DNA of 64,000 nt from Cantharellus purpuraceus (GCA_025174535.1 JALBUN010000004.1:310001-374000); one strand, 5' to 3'. Counted from the first letter of the stretch, positions 29,901 to 42,210 are shown. The notes: generated by a model not told the origin, from the sequence alone. Program-made: numbers and translations.

Positions 29901-32143
29901 GTGGACAGCCTTTCGGTTGCCATTCTCATTAAGCGGCCCACGGTTAATCGCGTTTCCACCTCCGAAGAATGGGAATCCCACACATTCGGAAAGAATCAAT
30001 ATTAGTCAAAGCTCTTCCTATTAGCCAATTCTACCAGGCTCATCGACATCCTACTTCGACCCCTGCCCAGCCCCTTCGATGAGCAGGAGCGCCCCAGGAA
30101 TCATACGCTTTCTTCATGGCGCTCGGACCCGCGTTGTTGGGTGCGAATAACATAATTTGAAAGTCTGGCTCGCGGATGATGTGCTTAGTTGCAATTATTA
30201 GCTGCTTCAGAGGTCGCCTATGAAACCTAGGAGCTGGGCATCTGGTGCTGAGTGTGGTTTTCCGGGATCGCTTCAAGATGGGCAGGAGAGATGGAAAGGT
30301 GTCTTGATTGTGCGCCATTTGGGGTGTACGGCAGGGCATTCTTTGATAGTGTGATACCAGCCTGTCAGAGATGGGAATTGGTCAGCAGAAAATTGGTATG
30401 GGTCGTTGCGGAACTACTGACCTCCAGTGATAGGTGTCCGAGTGCACTGCACATTGAGTATGGCACTTGACTTAGGTGCGACAAGCAAGAAGGTTGGACT
30501 ACGTACTCGTCTGCGCTAACATTGGATTCTTTCTTTGGTATGCGTTCCCCGACAGTCACAAATATCCATCGCCGGGAGTGAGCCTGTGTCCCATGTTGAT
30601 GTCGTCTCCTCCGACATAATACTGTCTGGCCGTGAGAGTGCGTCAATAGCAACCTAGAGGGACTCGCTGAGTATATCAATGACAATCCCTCAGCAACTTC
30701 CCCTTCAAAATAAAATAAACAAGATCGTGCCAGAGACTTCACCGCCACATTCAAAAATACGATGTCAAAAGCCACAAAGCATCCACTCCGTATGCACCGC
30801 GAAAAAAAGTACTACCCGACATGCAGATCGTCCTAGTCAAAACTATTCAGCGCGGTCGCCGTAGGGAAGGGAGTCTGCCAATCGTTGAAGTGCTGGCCGT
30901 GATTGGGGATGAGGTGACTCACGATGTTGAACTAGAGGATGGTGAGTATGATTCTTCCAAGCTCCCAATTACCGGTGCTACCTCCTCGTAAAGCCCACAA
31001 CGCCGTCGTCAGACAGATAGGCGTGAAAAGAACCGAGGAATAGATCACGAGAAGTACAAGATCAGTGTAAGAAACCTTATTCACAATGCCGTCTGCGAGT
31101 ACGAGATGAGACAATACGTTCTACTTGAGTTCCGGGGAAAACGACAACTTCTGTCGCAGTATCTAGGACGTTGTCGATACCTGATTGAGCCACACGGCGA
31201 AGCTCCTGCACCTTGGAGATACCCTCCCCCGTAACTTAATCGCGAGAACTCCTGGCGGTAAGTGGGCATGTCCTAGGGTTTTGACGGCTACTTTCTTGTT
31301 ATGTGAAGCGCATGCGGGCTTAGGTCTTCACCTCAGAGTTTGCCTGAAAGTGCGTGTGCGCAGCCATGGTGGTATTAGCGGCATCAGCACCCAAGGGTAG
31401 TGCTGTAGCAGAAAGGGCATTGGAGGATTCGAGGTAAAGTCCTAGGATGAGCAAGCTAGCACACTATGTTTATGCCTCATGATCCGATCCCTGTTTACAG
31501 TTAGTTGCAAATGCAATAGAACTCACTCGAAGCGTTGCGCCTGGAACCTTATCTCTGAATGTAGACATTCTTCACTCGTTATGGGCATCCGAGTGTGGTC
31601 ACCGGGATAAACAAGATAGCAGGCCTGTCAAATTGGAGCAGGGATACATGGAGAAGGTCTATATCCTTGGATGGGTCACCTCCGCGCAGATCTTCCACGC
31701 ACTTTTCATAGAAGGGTGGGCTGTTGATCGTGGTGGACAAAACCCTAACCGAATGCCTTGAGAAGCAATAAGCAAAGGTAACCTACAAGCTCTTTCAAAG
31801 CCGGTGCAATCCGATCGACAGAGGCTGAAGCAATAGTGAAGTGAGTCTAGGTGAGAATATATCGCTATCGTGGACCAAAGGAACTTTTGTCCATTTTTTT
31901 CGTTCCCTTGTGCTACCCTTTATAAAGTTGCACATACAAGATCAAGATCCCACATCCATTTTGATAGTAAAGGATTGCTCAAAAACATTGTTTTGTTGCC
32001 GGATGTAGCTATCCTTTATGTTGTGAAGGAAGACACGCGTGACACGATGGAGCGTCGTAATGCTTTGGTTGAAGGCATTAGAGTCTGTCCTTCCCGGTTA
32101 TGTAATCTCGCTGCTACTCAGTTGGCTTTAGCCGGGATCGACA
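26987..32143 (+). other. Large gene-poor gap (about 5 kb)
   Basis: No ORF here carries a recognisable domain. Two small structures are visible: a perfect 12-bp inverted repeat (28355-28366 and 28392-28403) and a 14-bp palindrome GCGTGCATGCACGC (29264-29277). A possible membrane-protein exon is listed separately at 30932-31114. The last few hundred bases hold the IKS kinase promoter, with a short upstream ATG at 32048 in another frame. Confidence 0.4.
30932..31114 (-). CDS. Possible exon of a multi-pass membrane protein
   Basis: The minus-strand frame gives a hydrophobic helix (DLVLLVIYSSVLFTPICL) preceded by VSYTD and followed by GNWELGRIILTIL. This resembles the first exon of DUF7702-like fungal membrane proteins. 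No good ATG precedes it (the frame opens with TTG) and I could not connect further exons with confidence. It could be a relic or chance. Confidence 0.25.
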   Translation of the reverse strand: MSHLVLADGIVNKVSYTDLVLLVIYSSVLFTPICLTTALWALRGGSTGNWELGRIILTIL

Positions 32144-34618
32144 ATGTCAAGCTCAGCGAGCCCACTATCGACTCGGCGACGATCCTTGATTCCTATTCTG
32201 CATGCGTCTCATCAGGTTGTTCTTTACAACCCCACCTCTCATGCCCTGTCCATTCATGACCGAGCCGTCATTGAGGTCAAGCCAAAGGCAAAGGCGATCT
32301 TTTGTCCTTACTGTGAACGACCGTATGACATTGACGTGCATCAAGAAGATGTTGAGAGTTCAACTGAACGCTCTGACTCGCGGGCGCATAATTACTTTCA
32401 ACTACTTGCCATTGCGAATGAATCGTCTAGACCAGCGACCCCGTCCTTGGGTGCACCGCAAGCAGAACCGTCTGGCATTGCTTCCGAGACGTTAGCAGAA
32501 GGATACTTTTCTGCCTTTTTCAGGGAGGAGCATAGGCTAGGCATGGGAGCATATGGTAGTGTATTTCTTTGTCAGGTGGGTTCTACGTGAGCGACTCCGA
32601 CCGCTTGGACTTTTCAATTTACATCATAATGTCCAGCATGTCCTCGATGGCAATTCCTTGGGTTAGAAATTCTATCAAGTTATCCCAGCCCCAGTTATTC
32701 ACGCGCACGTGGTAGGTCGGTTCGCAGTAAAGAAAATCGCAGTGGGACAGTCTCATGGGTATTTACTCAATGCTTTACGCGAGGTAGGTGCGATGTTCGT
32801 TTGCGACCAATCTTTGAAGTGTACCACTCACATAGGGATCAGGTTCGACTCTTGGAGACGATGCATCACCCTAACATTATCACATATCACCATGCGTGGC
32901 TTGAAACAACACGATTTTCGGCATTCGGACCTTTAGTCCCCACATTGTTGTAAGCCATCATCAATTATACAGTGCTCCCACAGACATATCCATCTGAACA
33001 CATTGAATATCGAAGTATCTTGATGCAATGGGCAGAAGGTGGAAGTCTGGACGACTTTATTCGCGCACGACTCGGTGTTACGTCCGGACAGTGTCCTAAT
33101 GGGGAGATGGACAATGAGGACCCTCAATCTCGCTCGGCTCGTATTCGTGCTTTTAGATCTGCACAGGCACGTCCTGAGCAGCACCGTGCAGAGCGTAGGG
33201 AGAAACAAAAGGCTGAGCGTGGCCGTGCCGTTCATATGTTGAGTGCAGAGGAGGTGAAGAGCATTTTCAGCGATGTGGTATCAGGTCTAGGGTTTCTGGT
33301 AAGTCTCACAAGTCTATGGGTATGGCTGCGTCTCCTTACAGTCTGGGCAAAGCACTCAAAAGCTATCTTGCATCTTGACTTGAAACCGGGTAATATACTG
33401 CTGACGTTGGACGACGGGAGGCTAATGTGAGTGCTTCAGAGCGGTATATATGTGGTTTCTACTGACAGTTTTCTCGATTTCCTGTTTTAAATGAAGACCA
33501 CGGGCTATGTTGTCTGATTTCGGCACGTACCAAGACATGGTCAGACCTCAACGCGCTCGAACAGGCGTTACTGGCACGTGAGTGCATTGCTTAAACACCA
33601 TGAATACCTATATAAACGAGACTACTTGGATTTAGGTTGGAATATACTGCACCAGAGTCTCTGTTGATATCCAACCAGCCATCGTCCAAAGCAGACATGT
33701 GGTCACTGGGGATGATACTACACATGCTCGTTTTCTTCCGACTCCCATATGGCCATGTAGAGGATGGCGACATCTCGACACTTGAAGAGGAAGTAAGGGG
33801 ATACTCCGGGTAACCAGCCATTCTCCTTAGACCAGGTAGTTTACGTGCTTACCATTTTGAAGCTTTAAAGCTTCGGTCGAAGTGACAGCGGCGTGCAAAC
33901 GTCGAGGACTCCCACGAGCCGCGATGATATTACTCCAACAGCTGCTCACTGTTAATCCACAGACACGGCCAAGCTGTGAGCAAATTTTGTCTGCGCTTGA
34001 GGAAGGCAAGGTATGCGGCACCACAGTCATCTTCCTTGATGTTCTTGCTAAACCCGCGCGTTTCTTAAGCTGGACCCTCTCAAACGAGAGACCTCACCCG
34101 AAGACCGGGTGTCGCTAGTTTTCGCTCCACGAGCTCGCCGTGACTCTACTTCTTCACCCGTCGCCATACACGGACTATCACTATCCGACAATGGCGCAAG
34201 TCCCTCATCCACTGATTTACCCCTCAGCGAGAAATCTCCACTCCTTTCTTTACCAGCACCGCCCTCCGCTCCGCGCGCTATGTCGCGTCTTCTCTTGGAG
34301 TCAGTAACACCGTGGTTGGCTGCATGGCCTGTGATCCGTGCCTTCAAGTCTGCAGTTCTTGTTATCAAGGTGTGTATCTTCGCATCGATGTCTCTTTCTT
34401 TGTTTGCATGTGTTGAAAACTCGGATTTCGCGGTAATCTAGATTATAACGTTGACAAATATTTGCGAAAACTCGTCTCCGCGACCGATGACAATGTCTCT
34501 GGTGCTCATCCTAGCTGTTATCGATACATGGACTGATGGCATAGTCGTCTCGATATGGCTGGGTGTTGTACATCTTGGAATTCTAAGTCTCGGTAAAGAT
34601 CGCTGTTGTGTTTCTTAA
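32144..34618 (+). CDS. iks1: IKS1-type serine/threonine protein kinase, membrane-anchored
   Basis: Eleven exons keep one frame: 32144-32575, 32637-32661, 32716-32783, 32843-32949, 33016-33298, 33353-33426, 33497-33577, 33636-33809, 33863-34010, 34070-34369 and 34442-34618, giving about 622 aa. The N-terminal VVLYNPTSHAL and FCPYCERPYD match the IKS subgroup. Kinase motifs: glycine loop LGMGAYGSVFLCQ, VAIK-type FAVKKI, hinge LMQWAEGGSLDDF, catalytic HLDLKPGNILL, DFG as SDFGTYQD, APE as YTAPES. The last exon has hydrophobic stretches (SLVLILAVI, VVSIWLGVVHLGILSL), so a C-terminal membrane anchor is likely. Exon 2 is only 25 nt. The cellular role of IKS kinases is poorly known. Confidence 0.88.
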
Positions 34619-35039
34619 CATGTAGTGTGCAGTACTGTATTATCAGTTGAGCCAATATCAGAGGAGGCGGCAGCCGCTGTGTTGTTATGAAATGAAGGCT
34701 CAATTATAATCGTGGTGTATCTTCGGGAACCATAACGCTGCCTCTTGCTCTGACGTACGTAACGCCGGAAGAATTGATGTCAACTCCCGTCAGTGGCCCA
34801 CATGCGCATGCGCGAAGGAGTGTGATCATTAATGAATGTTTAAGGCCAAATGAGACCATACAGAGAAGCATGCGAGACAAGCGATCGCAAGTCCAGAAGA
34901 ACATGTCCGACAGCTGAAAGATATATGCAAAAGAAGGATAATGGAAACGGGGTTCCTCACGGGAGTAGAAGATATCACAACATAGCAGAAAGGAACCACA
35001 TGACCAGCGAACCTGTACCATCCATTGATTTTTTGGCTC
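34619..35039 (+). other. Convergent intergenic region
   Basis: This is the 3' flank shared by the kinase (plus) and the GPI-anchored protein (minus). No coding signal is seen. Confidence 0.5.
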
Positions 35040-35968
35040 CTAGAAGAAGCCAACGACGAGGGCACTGGCTCCGACTACCACGCCAAGCATGCCCTGCAAA
35101 TTGAGAGCGAGAGCACTCGCGGAGCTTTTGCCGGATGTGGTGGATGTGCTGGACGCTGCAGAGCCGCTTGCAGAGCCGTTGGCGGTGGCGCTCGGAGAGC
35201 TGGGCGAGGGGGTTGGTGGGTATGTTGACCCTGGCGCCTTCATCTCGAACGTGGTACTGGTGTATACCTGCATAAGGAGCCAAACGATGGTTTAATAGCG
35301 GGTAGATTTTGCAGGAAATGAAGCAGAGACCTGGTTAGTGTTGATGGCGTTGGTCAGGAACATTGTGTAGCCAGTGCCGACGGGGATATTTTCGGGGGTA
35401 ATGGTCTTGCTGCAGTCGAATACCGGTTCTACAAGGGGATATACAGTTGTATCAGAAACTGTAATGATGTGCAAGAGAAAACGTATCGAACTCACGGTTG
35501 CCAAGGATGGTCAAGTTGCCTGCAAGGACCTGCTGGTTTGCGTTCATCACGACGACGTTGAAAGCTTAAGCCCCTTGAGAAATCCGATAAACCTCCTCGA
35601 TTGTATATAGGACGTACCAGGGATTGAAGCTTGAATGGTGGTATCGCACGGGGACCACTGTAAACAATTTCATGAGGATACCGAGGGCCGCGGAGAACTG
35701 GAAACCCCTGACCGCGAGTGTGTTCAAGGAGTTAGAAACTACATGTCAACAAGACGACAATGTTCAGCTCATTGCAAAGACAATGCACGGCCCCTAAAAG
35801 AGGTACGCACCCCACCTATCAAATCGCCAGCATTCGGAATTAGTCTAGCACACCAAAAAACATCTACAAGACATCCACTTGCCATGCGGTAGGCCCTGGA
35901 GTAATGATTGAAAGGGTCTGAGCTGCAGCAGAGGCAACGAGAGCGAGTGCAAAAGTTTTGCTGAGCAT
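35040..35968 (-). CDS. Small secreted GPI-anchored Ser/Thr-rich wall protein
   Basis: Exon 1 starts at ATG 35968 with a signal peptide (MLSKTFALALVASAAAQT) followed by LSIITPGPTAW. Well-supported later exons are 35657-35618 (WSPCDTTIQASIP), 35564-35496 (FNVVVMNANQQVLAG), 35428-35331 (PVFDCSKTI, VGTGYTMFLTNAINTNQ) and 35267-35040. The last gives VYTSTTFEMKAPGSTYP, a Ser/Thr-rich stalk and a hydrophobic GPI tail (GMLGVVVGASALVVGFF). The region between exon 1 and 35657 includes a small SNSLNTLA exon whose upstream junction I could not resolve. The pattern fits the common mushroom GPI-protein family with a beta-sandwich head. Function is probably in the wall or surface. Confidence 0.75.
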
Positions 35969-36182
35969 CGTGGATGACGATTACAAGACTCAAACTCGCG
36001 GTTTTCCCACCCACGCAGTCAACATTGAATATCGGAGTTTGAATCATCAACCGGTCACAGCGTGCACGGTACATAAAAACTTCACATTCTTCTTCTTCTC
36101 AGTACATACTAAAAACATGGACGGCAGATAACTGCATAACCGTCCTCTTTCTCCTCCAATATCATCCATCTACTAACGGGAT

Positions 36183-37076
36183 CTACACGGTACCGGAGCC
36201 AGCAATGGTGATCTTAGCCTTAGTGCTGCCAGACGCAGACCCGAGCTTCTCGATCGCAGTGACAATCTAAACAACTCTAATTAGACAATGTAACGCATAT
36301 TCACATTGTTGGCTTACATCCAAGCCTTCGACTACCTCGCCGAAGACGACGTGCTTGCCGTCGAGCCACTAATATATATCAAATTAAGAACTCTTTGAAT
36401 AATAAAACCTTTTGGCCACATACCGAGGTCGCAATAGTGGTGATAAAGAACTAAAATGGACCAGGTGAGCGTCCAATCGCACTCTACCTTTACCAATCTT
36501 ACCTGAGAGCCGTTGGTGTTCTTACCGGCGTTCGCCATGGAAAGTTGGCCAGCCTTGGTGTGCTTTACGGTGAAGTTCTCATCTAAACAGTTGCAGATGT
36601 TAGGGGCGAATAAGTGTGGCCACAACCACAAAAAGTCCCACCATCGAATTTGTTGCCATAGATTGACCTTCCTCCCGTGCCGTTATGGTTTGTGAAGTCA
36701 CCACCTGATAATATTCTTAATAGTCAGCATCGAGTAAGAATCACGTGCCAGACACGTACCCTGAAGCATGAACTTTACGAAAATTACAGCATTTAATGAA
36801 ATGCTCCAAATCCCTGTAGATCACCTGAAGTAACTTACCTGGGGAATGACACGGTGGAACCCTGAGCCTTGGTAGCCAAAACCATTCTGGCCGGTGGCAA
36901 GCTCACGGAAGTTTCTGGCCGTCTTAGGAACAACGTCGTCGAATAATTTGAAAACAATCCGACCACTAGAAAGTGGTCAAACAATCAAAACCCTGTAGGT
37001 CGAGCCTTTGGACGCGGGAGAGCAGGGCTCACGCAGGCTTGTCCGCAATCGTAATATCGAAATATACGTTTGACAT
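36183..37076 (-). CDS. cpr1: Cyclophilin A-type peptidyl-prolyl cis-trans isomerase
   Basis: Eight exons: 37076-37033, 36965-36839, 36772-36760, 36704-36642, 36582-36503, 36450-36424, 36368-36318 and 36266-36183. They total 489 nt, or 162 aa, the standard length for cytosolic cyclophilin. Active-site and drug-binding residues are all present: FHRVIPQFMLQGGDF (Arg, Phe, Met, Gln), [25 protein letters not shown], the tryptophan in [11 protein letters not shown], and ITIAGSGTV at the end. It starts [10 protein letters not shown], with no targeting peptide, so it is cytosolic or nuclear. It catalyses proline isomerisation during folding and would bind cyclosporin. Exon 3 has only 13 nt. Confidence 0.93.
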
Positions 37077-37458
37077 AATGAAGTGGGCTGGGAGCTGTGA
37101 TTTGAAGATGGTGGTCAGGAAGAAACAGTCGGAGAAGTGGAGTTTCCCTCCAAACTCCCCTTTTGAAGGTTGTTGGCGGAGTTCAGATTGAGATCTCATC
37201 GATCATCACATTATTTCTCGCGAAACAAGTGCAATAATGCAGAATTACATAATATGTCTATGTGAGAAATGGAGCAACGGAGTCAGCTTGTCCCTGCCAT
37301 CATTTTGTTGGAGCACAGAAGATATACCAAATGCCGCGCCCACGACAGCGCCAAGCGCCTGTTCCAGGATCCAGCTGAGTGGTGTGGGACAAAAGGAACC
37401 AAATTGAGGGACATGACGACATTGATCATTGCTAAAAAATTCGAGGGGTCTGAGTTAA

Positions 37459-38275
37459 TCAAGTGTTCCTCTGACTCTCCCTTAACGTCCTCTCCAGCTC
37501 AGCGAATGCCGACATGCTGACGTCAAGTTCTGAAGACAGATCATTGGCCACGGGACCATCTTTCTCCCCTTCATTAGCCTAAGTTATGCGAAGTTAGTCG
37601 CGGTCAACAGAAGACGCCGACACGGCTTACCCTAAGTTCGCCGGGCCACTGAGAATCTGGTATATTTTGGGCCTGAAGCCTGGAGCGAATCGCCACGATG
37701 TCCTCTTGATAAGCCTCAAAAGAGGTCAAATACAGATCGTAGACGCATATGGCACAGCCTACAAGCTGGTAAGACAGTTGTTGCGATGGCTCAGGTCCTG
37801 AACGTAACGCGGCACTTGCCTGACATGCAACATTCTACGAATTGAGCATGAGCTAGGAACCCGGATTAATAATGGACATATACGAACCGTCTGCTTCAGG
37901 TGGTCTGGGCTTTTCTGGAATGACTAATCCTTGAAACGTTTTCACGGATGGCTTCGAAGGACCGGGCGCAACATTGTCCCCTTGTGCCAGGAGATCATTC
38001 CCCGCCGAGGAACGGGCTACAATGTGCGTCTCTGGCACATCAACTCTGGAAAACGCCTGCTTTTGTCTAATTGACTCGGAGAGCCGAATATCACGGTGTG
38101 TGAGGTTCTGTCCCCCCCGTTTCCTCGCCACCGTCTGCGCAAATTTGACAGCCGCAGGCAGATGGGGCGCTAACAATAATTCTGGTTTATATGTGCCATG
38201 GAAGCGAACAGATAGCAAGCAGTTCGGGAGTGAAGTTAGATACTGGAGATAGGAAAGTCTGTGGATATTGAACAT
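37459..38275 (-). CDS. Mitochondrial oxidoreductase-like domain protein (OXLD1-like)
   Basis: Exons 38275-37888, 37834-37820 (15 nt), 37758-37631 and 37578-37459 give about 216 aa. ATG 38275 begins MFNIHRLSYLQYL, an arginine-containing amphipathic start typical of a mitochondrial presequence. The domain core is PEKPRPPEADECC then MSGCAICVYDLY, the cysteine-rich signature of the Oxidoreductase-like family (PF09791). A helical tail follows (FEAYQEDIVAIRSRL, SAFAELERTLRES). Intron 2 appears to use a GC donor (CAG/GCAAGT). The family is linked to mitochondrial translation or redox functions, but no reaction is established. Confidence 0.82.
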
Positions 38276-39059
38276 CCATGGAAGGGAGGGGAGGCTTTGG
38301 GAGCACACAACGCCTGAACGCGGTCTCAAACGCCGGATGACTAAGGGTCAGCCGTAACCAGGTCAAACTTAGCCGAGATGAGTTTTGTTGAGATTCAGCG
38401 CTTAAAGGCTACATCTAACGTATGCCTTTTGCCTGGCAACGTCGTCTACTTATCTTTGGCACCGCTTGTGAATGGCGTGGGCAGAGCTGTGACAGATAAC
38501 GAAGAGAGAGCTTATGGCTTACTGTAACAGGATTCATCTTCCCCCCCAACCAGTGCTTTATGACTCTTCGCCATTCTCCTCACGTTCGTTGATCACCTGT
38601 ACGTTCCGTATACTTTTATTTTCCATTGATAGTGACTTCTCTGGCGACTGTACTTAGATGCTGATACCTTATTATCATCTTCCCTTTAAAGAGATGCACC
38701 TTCCAGCCAAGTACATATTATTGACTGCTTACCAAGACTGGCTTGAGGGCGCAGGAAGAAAGCCCAAGGATGGAAGTCCCTTGTAGCCGGTAGGTCATAA
38801 ACGCCGCTATTTAGACCCATCAAGGAGGAGCTTATTACACGTATTCTTTTTTTTTCGCGACTTCTGGCGATGAGTGGTAATCCAAAATTATTTTTTTTCA
38901 AGAATAACTACACCTTTCGAACGTATCCATGGTATCCAGGCGTTCCCAAGAAGAGAGAATACAGTTTGAACAAGCATGTCATGGAATGTGGCTGTCACCA
39001 AAAATCTTTACGTATAAGTGCTATTTCAAGAAAGATTTTACAGTGGTCTGCTCAATACT
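38276..39059 (+). other. Intergenic, no gene seen
   Basis: Spacer between two minus-strand genes. It should contain the promoter of the OXLD-like gene. The short ORFs show no motif. Confidence 0.5.
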
Positions 39060-40349
39060 TCACGCATCGGTTTGATTCGCTGCGTTGCGCTCCTCTTCGT
39101 CCTCAAGCCTCACTGCACCAGCACCATGCCTTATAACATCAATCGTTCCCCAGATGCTCTTCGCAACTGCCCAAACGCTGACGAGGCCAAAGGCAAAGGC
39201 AAACCATGCGACGAGGTGCTGAGAGTTATTGTTCTATTCATCATTTGAGTAGTCGATTAGGATGATATAACGGAAATACGAACCCTGCGTCTAATCTGAT
39301 GGGCAAAGATGGAAAATTGTCCCAAAGCGAGCATTAGTGACGCGGGTATATCACCAGAGCGGGTAGAGAATGCGGCTAGATGGGCCATTCCAGACATGAT
39401 AGCCCTGGATGGGATTTAGGATGATCTGCAGCTGCAGAGGTCGACCATAATCTTACAAGATCCAGACAGCGACAATCTTAGAAGCTAGGCCTGCAAGAAG
39501 GGAAATGGGCGAGAAGGCTGCCATGGTATTGATGGCAAGGATAACTACGGTAGAGTTGAAGAGGGAGTTGGAGATCAGGTACAATGGTTAATAAACAAAA
39601 AGACGCACATATTGTCCATCCGTTAAATAAGGAGAATGGCACCTGGCTAGAGAATTTGCCTCATTTTGAGGATCATAAGGCAGGTCACTTACATGGATAA
39701 ACGCTAGCAATATAAGTGGGATGGTAGTCAGCTACCACTGAAGGGTGACGAGATAGCAAACACACCTTCGTCCTTGAGATCAAGTTCATGTTCAAGGCGG
39801 TAGCGTCTTCTGACGATACGATTCGTATCGTGCGCCAGAACTGCCACGACGAGTGCAAAAATCCAAGACGTGATGTACCATTGCCTCAACCAAGTGCCGG
39901 TCCAGAAAATGCTGAGGATCATCAGGAGCGGCCAACGACTAGATAAAGATAAGATTGTCAGGCGCCAATATGACACTTCGCTAAAATAACGATGGCATAC
40001 AAGCTCAGGGCCCCGACAACAATGTCCCTTCCTCTATCCGTCCACTGAGCAAACGCGACGGTGCCAGCAAAGAGAATATGGATCAAGAAAAGAACAGCGT
40101 ATATCCAAGGGGTAGGCGTCAAGTAAGTTTCCTTGCCTATACCATAGCTGTATTTCCATTGATCAGGAGGATCAATACCAGTGGGGTCTCTGAGACCAAA
40201 GGAAAGAGAAAGTGCAAAAACGTTTGCTGCGGTAAACCATAAATATGTGAGGATATTCAAGAGCTGAAGAGTAAGATATGAGCGGAATCCAGCCTATCAA
40301 ATTGAGTAAGCATTAGTAAGACAAGATATGTAGTGAATTAAATAACCAT
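39060..40349 (-). CDS. Multi-pass membrane protein, fungal family of unknown function
   Basis: Exons recognised: 40349-40347 (ATG alone), 40293-40001, 39938 to about 39780, an 11-nt exon ending at the GTAAGT near 39694, then exons around 39580-39470 and 39410-39280, and the last at 39233-39060. Peptide landmarks: AGFRSYLTLQLLN, WFTAANVFALSLSFGLRDPTG, TYLTPTPWIYAVLFLIH, FRWPLLMILSIFWTGTW, LISNSLFNSTVVILAINT, LAAFSTRSGDIPASL and HLVAWFAFAFGLVSVWAV. Six or more hydrophobic helices are likely, with an acidic cytoplasmic tail ending QTDA. Central exon edges are approximate. It is transcribed divergently from the TFIIA gamma gene over 149 bp. Confidence 0.7.
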
Positions 40350-40498
40350 CGTAGGTTGGTAGTTGCGCTGCCTTACGGTTCGAGTTAGGACGTGACAGTG
40401 CACGCACGTGACGTGACATCAGAGCATCCATAACCGCCCCCCTTGAGTTGCCTAAGACGGCCGTGTCGTCTTACTAGTACTGCATCCAACGAACCACG
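40350..40498 (+). promoter_or_regulatory. Divergent promoter, membrane protein / TFIIA gamma
   Basis: Only 149 bp separate the two start codons. The region holds CACGTGACGTGACATCA-like sequence near 40407 (an E-box CACGTG overlapping a TGACGT half-site). No clear TATA box is visible on either strand. Confidence 0.5.
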
Positions 40499-41021
40499 AT
40501 GGCAACAGCGTACTATGAGTTCTATCGTGGATCCTCGTACGGAGGTAGTCTTTTCTTAATACATCACTTTCAATTGACATGGAACTCGCAGCATTGGCAT
40601 GGCGCTAACTGATTCGCTTGACGAGCTGATCACCAGTGGTGCTATTACACCGCAGCTTGCGATGAAGGTTTTGATGCAGGTAGGTATATTTGTATATCTT
40701 GTTTGTCTGTAAATGGTGCTGTGAGTGACCATGGACATGGCAACTAGTTTGACAAGTCATTGGCGGACACATTGGTGAAGCAGGTAAAGACAAAGACGAC
40801 CTTGAAGGTATGATAATTTCAGCCATCGCCTGATAACAATGACATCTCCAACATTATTCATGCATTAGGGACATCTGAAAACATACCGGTTATGTGACGA
40901 TGTGTGGACATTCATCGTGAAAAATCCACAGTTCAAGATGGAAAGTAACGAGGTCGTATCAGCTCCCAAAATCAAAATAATTGCATGTAAGAACGCTGAT
41001 GCACCAGAGGGCAAGAAATAG
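40499..41021 (+). CDS. TOA2: Transcription initiation factor IIA gamma (small) subunit
   Basis: Exons 40499-40536, 40592-40679, 40748-40807 and 40869-41021 give 112 aa, the usual size. The protein starts [15 protein letters not shown]. It contains [30 protein letters not shown] (split across exons), the helical N-terminal domain that pairs with the large TFIIA subunit. The C-terminal beta-barrel half follows, with [11 protein letters not shown] and [16 protein letters not shown]. It helps TBP bind the TATA box in the nucleus. The gene is complete, with canonical GT-AG introns of 55, 68 and 61 nt. Confidence 0.95.
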
Positions 41022-41563
41022 CATTGAGATGGGATGGGTTTGCATTCACAAGTTCGGGCGAGGGATTGTGGCACGTACCGTTGTGTTTCACCTATGTATT
41101 TGACTGAAGCATCACCTTCATTACACTGAGGTATTTTGTAGACTATCGGTTATCTCATCATCATGTCTAGTATCTTGCAGCGAATCTCAACATCAAATTT
41201 TCTGGGCAGCGTTTGCCAAGCTGATGCTTTTAGTATTCGGTACATATTTGCTGTTGCCTGATCGACATTCATACCGGAAGCTATCAAGGGAAAGTTGCAA
41301 TTTACATTAAACGGCGTGTCTGATCATCTGGTTATAGAGACGCTGCTGCTTGACAGGTGCATTGTCTAGTAACGATTCATCCTCCAGCAAGTCCAACTTT
41401 AGAGCATCCTTCTCTGGGCATGAATCGTTTGCAGGTGTGAATACCTTGATCAGTTTTAGTAGGTGCCATTGAATCCCATGGCATCAATGGTTTCTCCCTT
41501 TCTGTTTACTCATATCGTTGCACGAGCTTGGACATTACACTGTTTACAATGTCGGCTACCAGC
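41022..41563 (+). other. Intergenic, no gene seen
   Basis: 3' flank of the TFIIA gamma gene. No ORF with recognisable features. Confidence 0.5.
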
Positions 41564-41947
41564 TTAGAGGCCTACACCAGTGCTGAGACTGCATATCAAA
41601 GCATTAAGCTCTGAAGAATGGCCATGATACTTATGTCCTGTCAGTGAGCTTGTGGCAACGCCCGATACTACTCGGGCTGTGATTGCCTCGAGCAGTTGGG
41701 TGCGGTGGAGGTCGATGCCTCCCACCCTGTCAAGCCAGAGAGATATCTCCTTGGGAGTGTGCTCTTTAGTGGTACCATCACTGTCCTCCCATTCACCATC
41801 AATATAACAATTCCTGTCATTCGCGTGAATTGTCGCTATGCGTGGACGTTGCGGCTGAAGCTTGGAGCATAACGAGGTGCCACCTCCAGGCGCGGAAGAG
41901 ATCCAGTCGTTGATGTCAGCAGTCAACTGAACAGATAGAATGTCCAC
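41564..41947 (-). CDS. Hypothetical ORF, unknown (127 aa)
   Basis: The minus-strand frame of 128 codons opens with GTG at 41947 and lacks a nearby ATG. Composition is protein-like (DINDWISSAPGGGTSL, EISLWLDRVGGIDLHR, LLEAITARVV), so it may be an exon of a spliced gene. No family is recognised. It lies just downstream of the kinase-like gene on the same strand. Confidence 0.3.
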   Translation of the reverse strand: MDILSVQLTADINDWISSAPGGGTSLCSKLQPQRPRIATIHANDRNCYIDGEWEDSDGTTKEHTPKEISLWLDRVGGIDLHRTQLLEAITARVVSGVATSSLTGHKYHGHSSELNALICSLSTGVGL

Positions 41948-42210
41948 GCTAGCTAAGTAAAGGGCTCTATATAGCGGTCGATTGCAGTCCTTGACTCCGT
42001 CCTATGCCAATGCACTCGAAGAAGGAACTGATCATGAATTGAATTTCAGCGACTTTAAGCATCAGAGAAATGTGAGTTTAAAGACCATACACGGCATGGT
42101 GCGCTTTCCGTCTCACAAATTAGTATCGTTCCAGAAAATTGTACTCTAGGCCCAAGTCCAGGTCTAGAGGTTCGGCAGCGGACGTTCCATGGTATAACAT
42201 CCACCACAAT

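Noticed and set aside
31870..32259. 129-aa plus-strand ORF overlapping the IKS kinase start
   Set aside because: It overlaps the well-supported first kinase exon in another frame; at most its ATG at 32048 is an upstream ORF.
32841..32855. tRNA B-box-like GGTTCGACTC
   Set aside because: It is the start of IKS kinase exon 4; no A box or cloverleaf fits around it. I found no tRNA or rRNA gene in the window.
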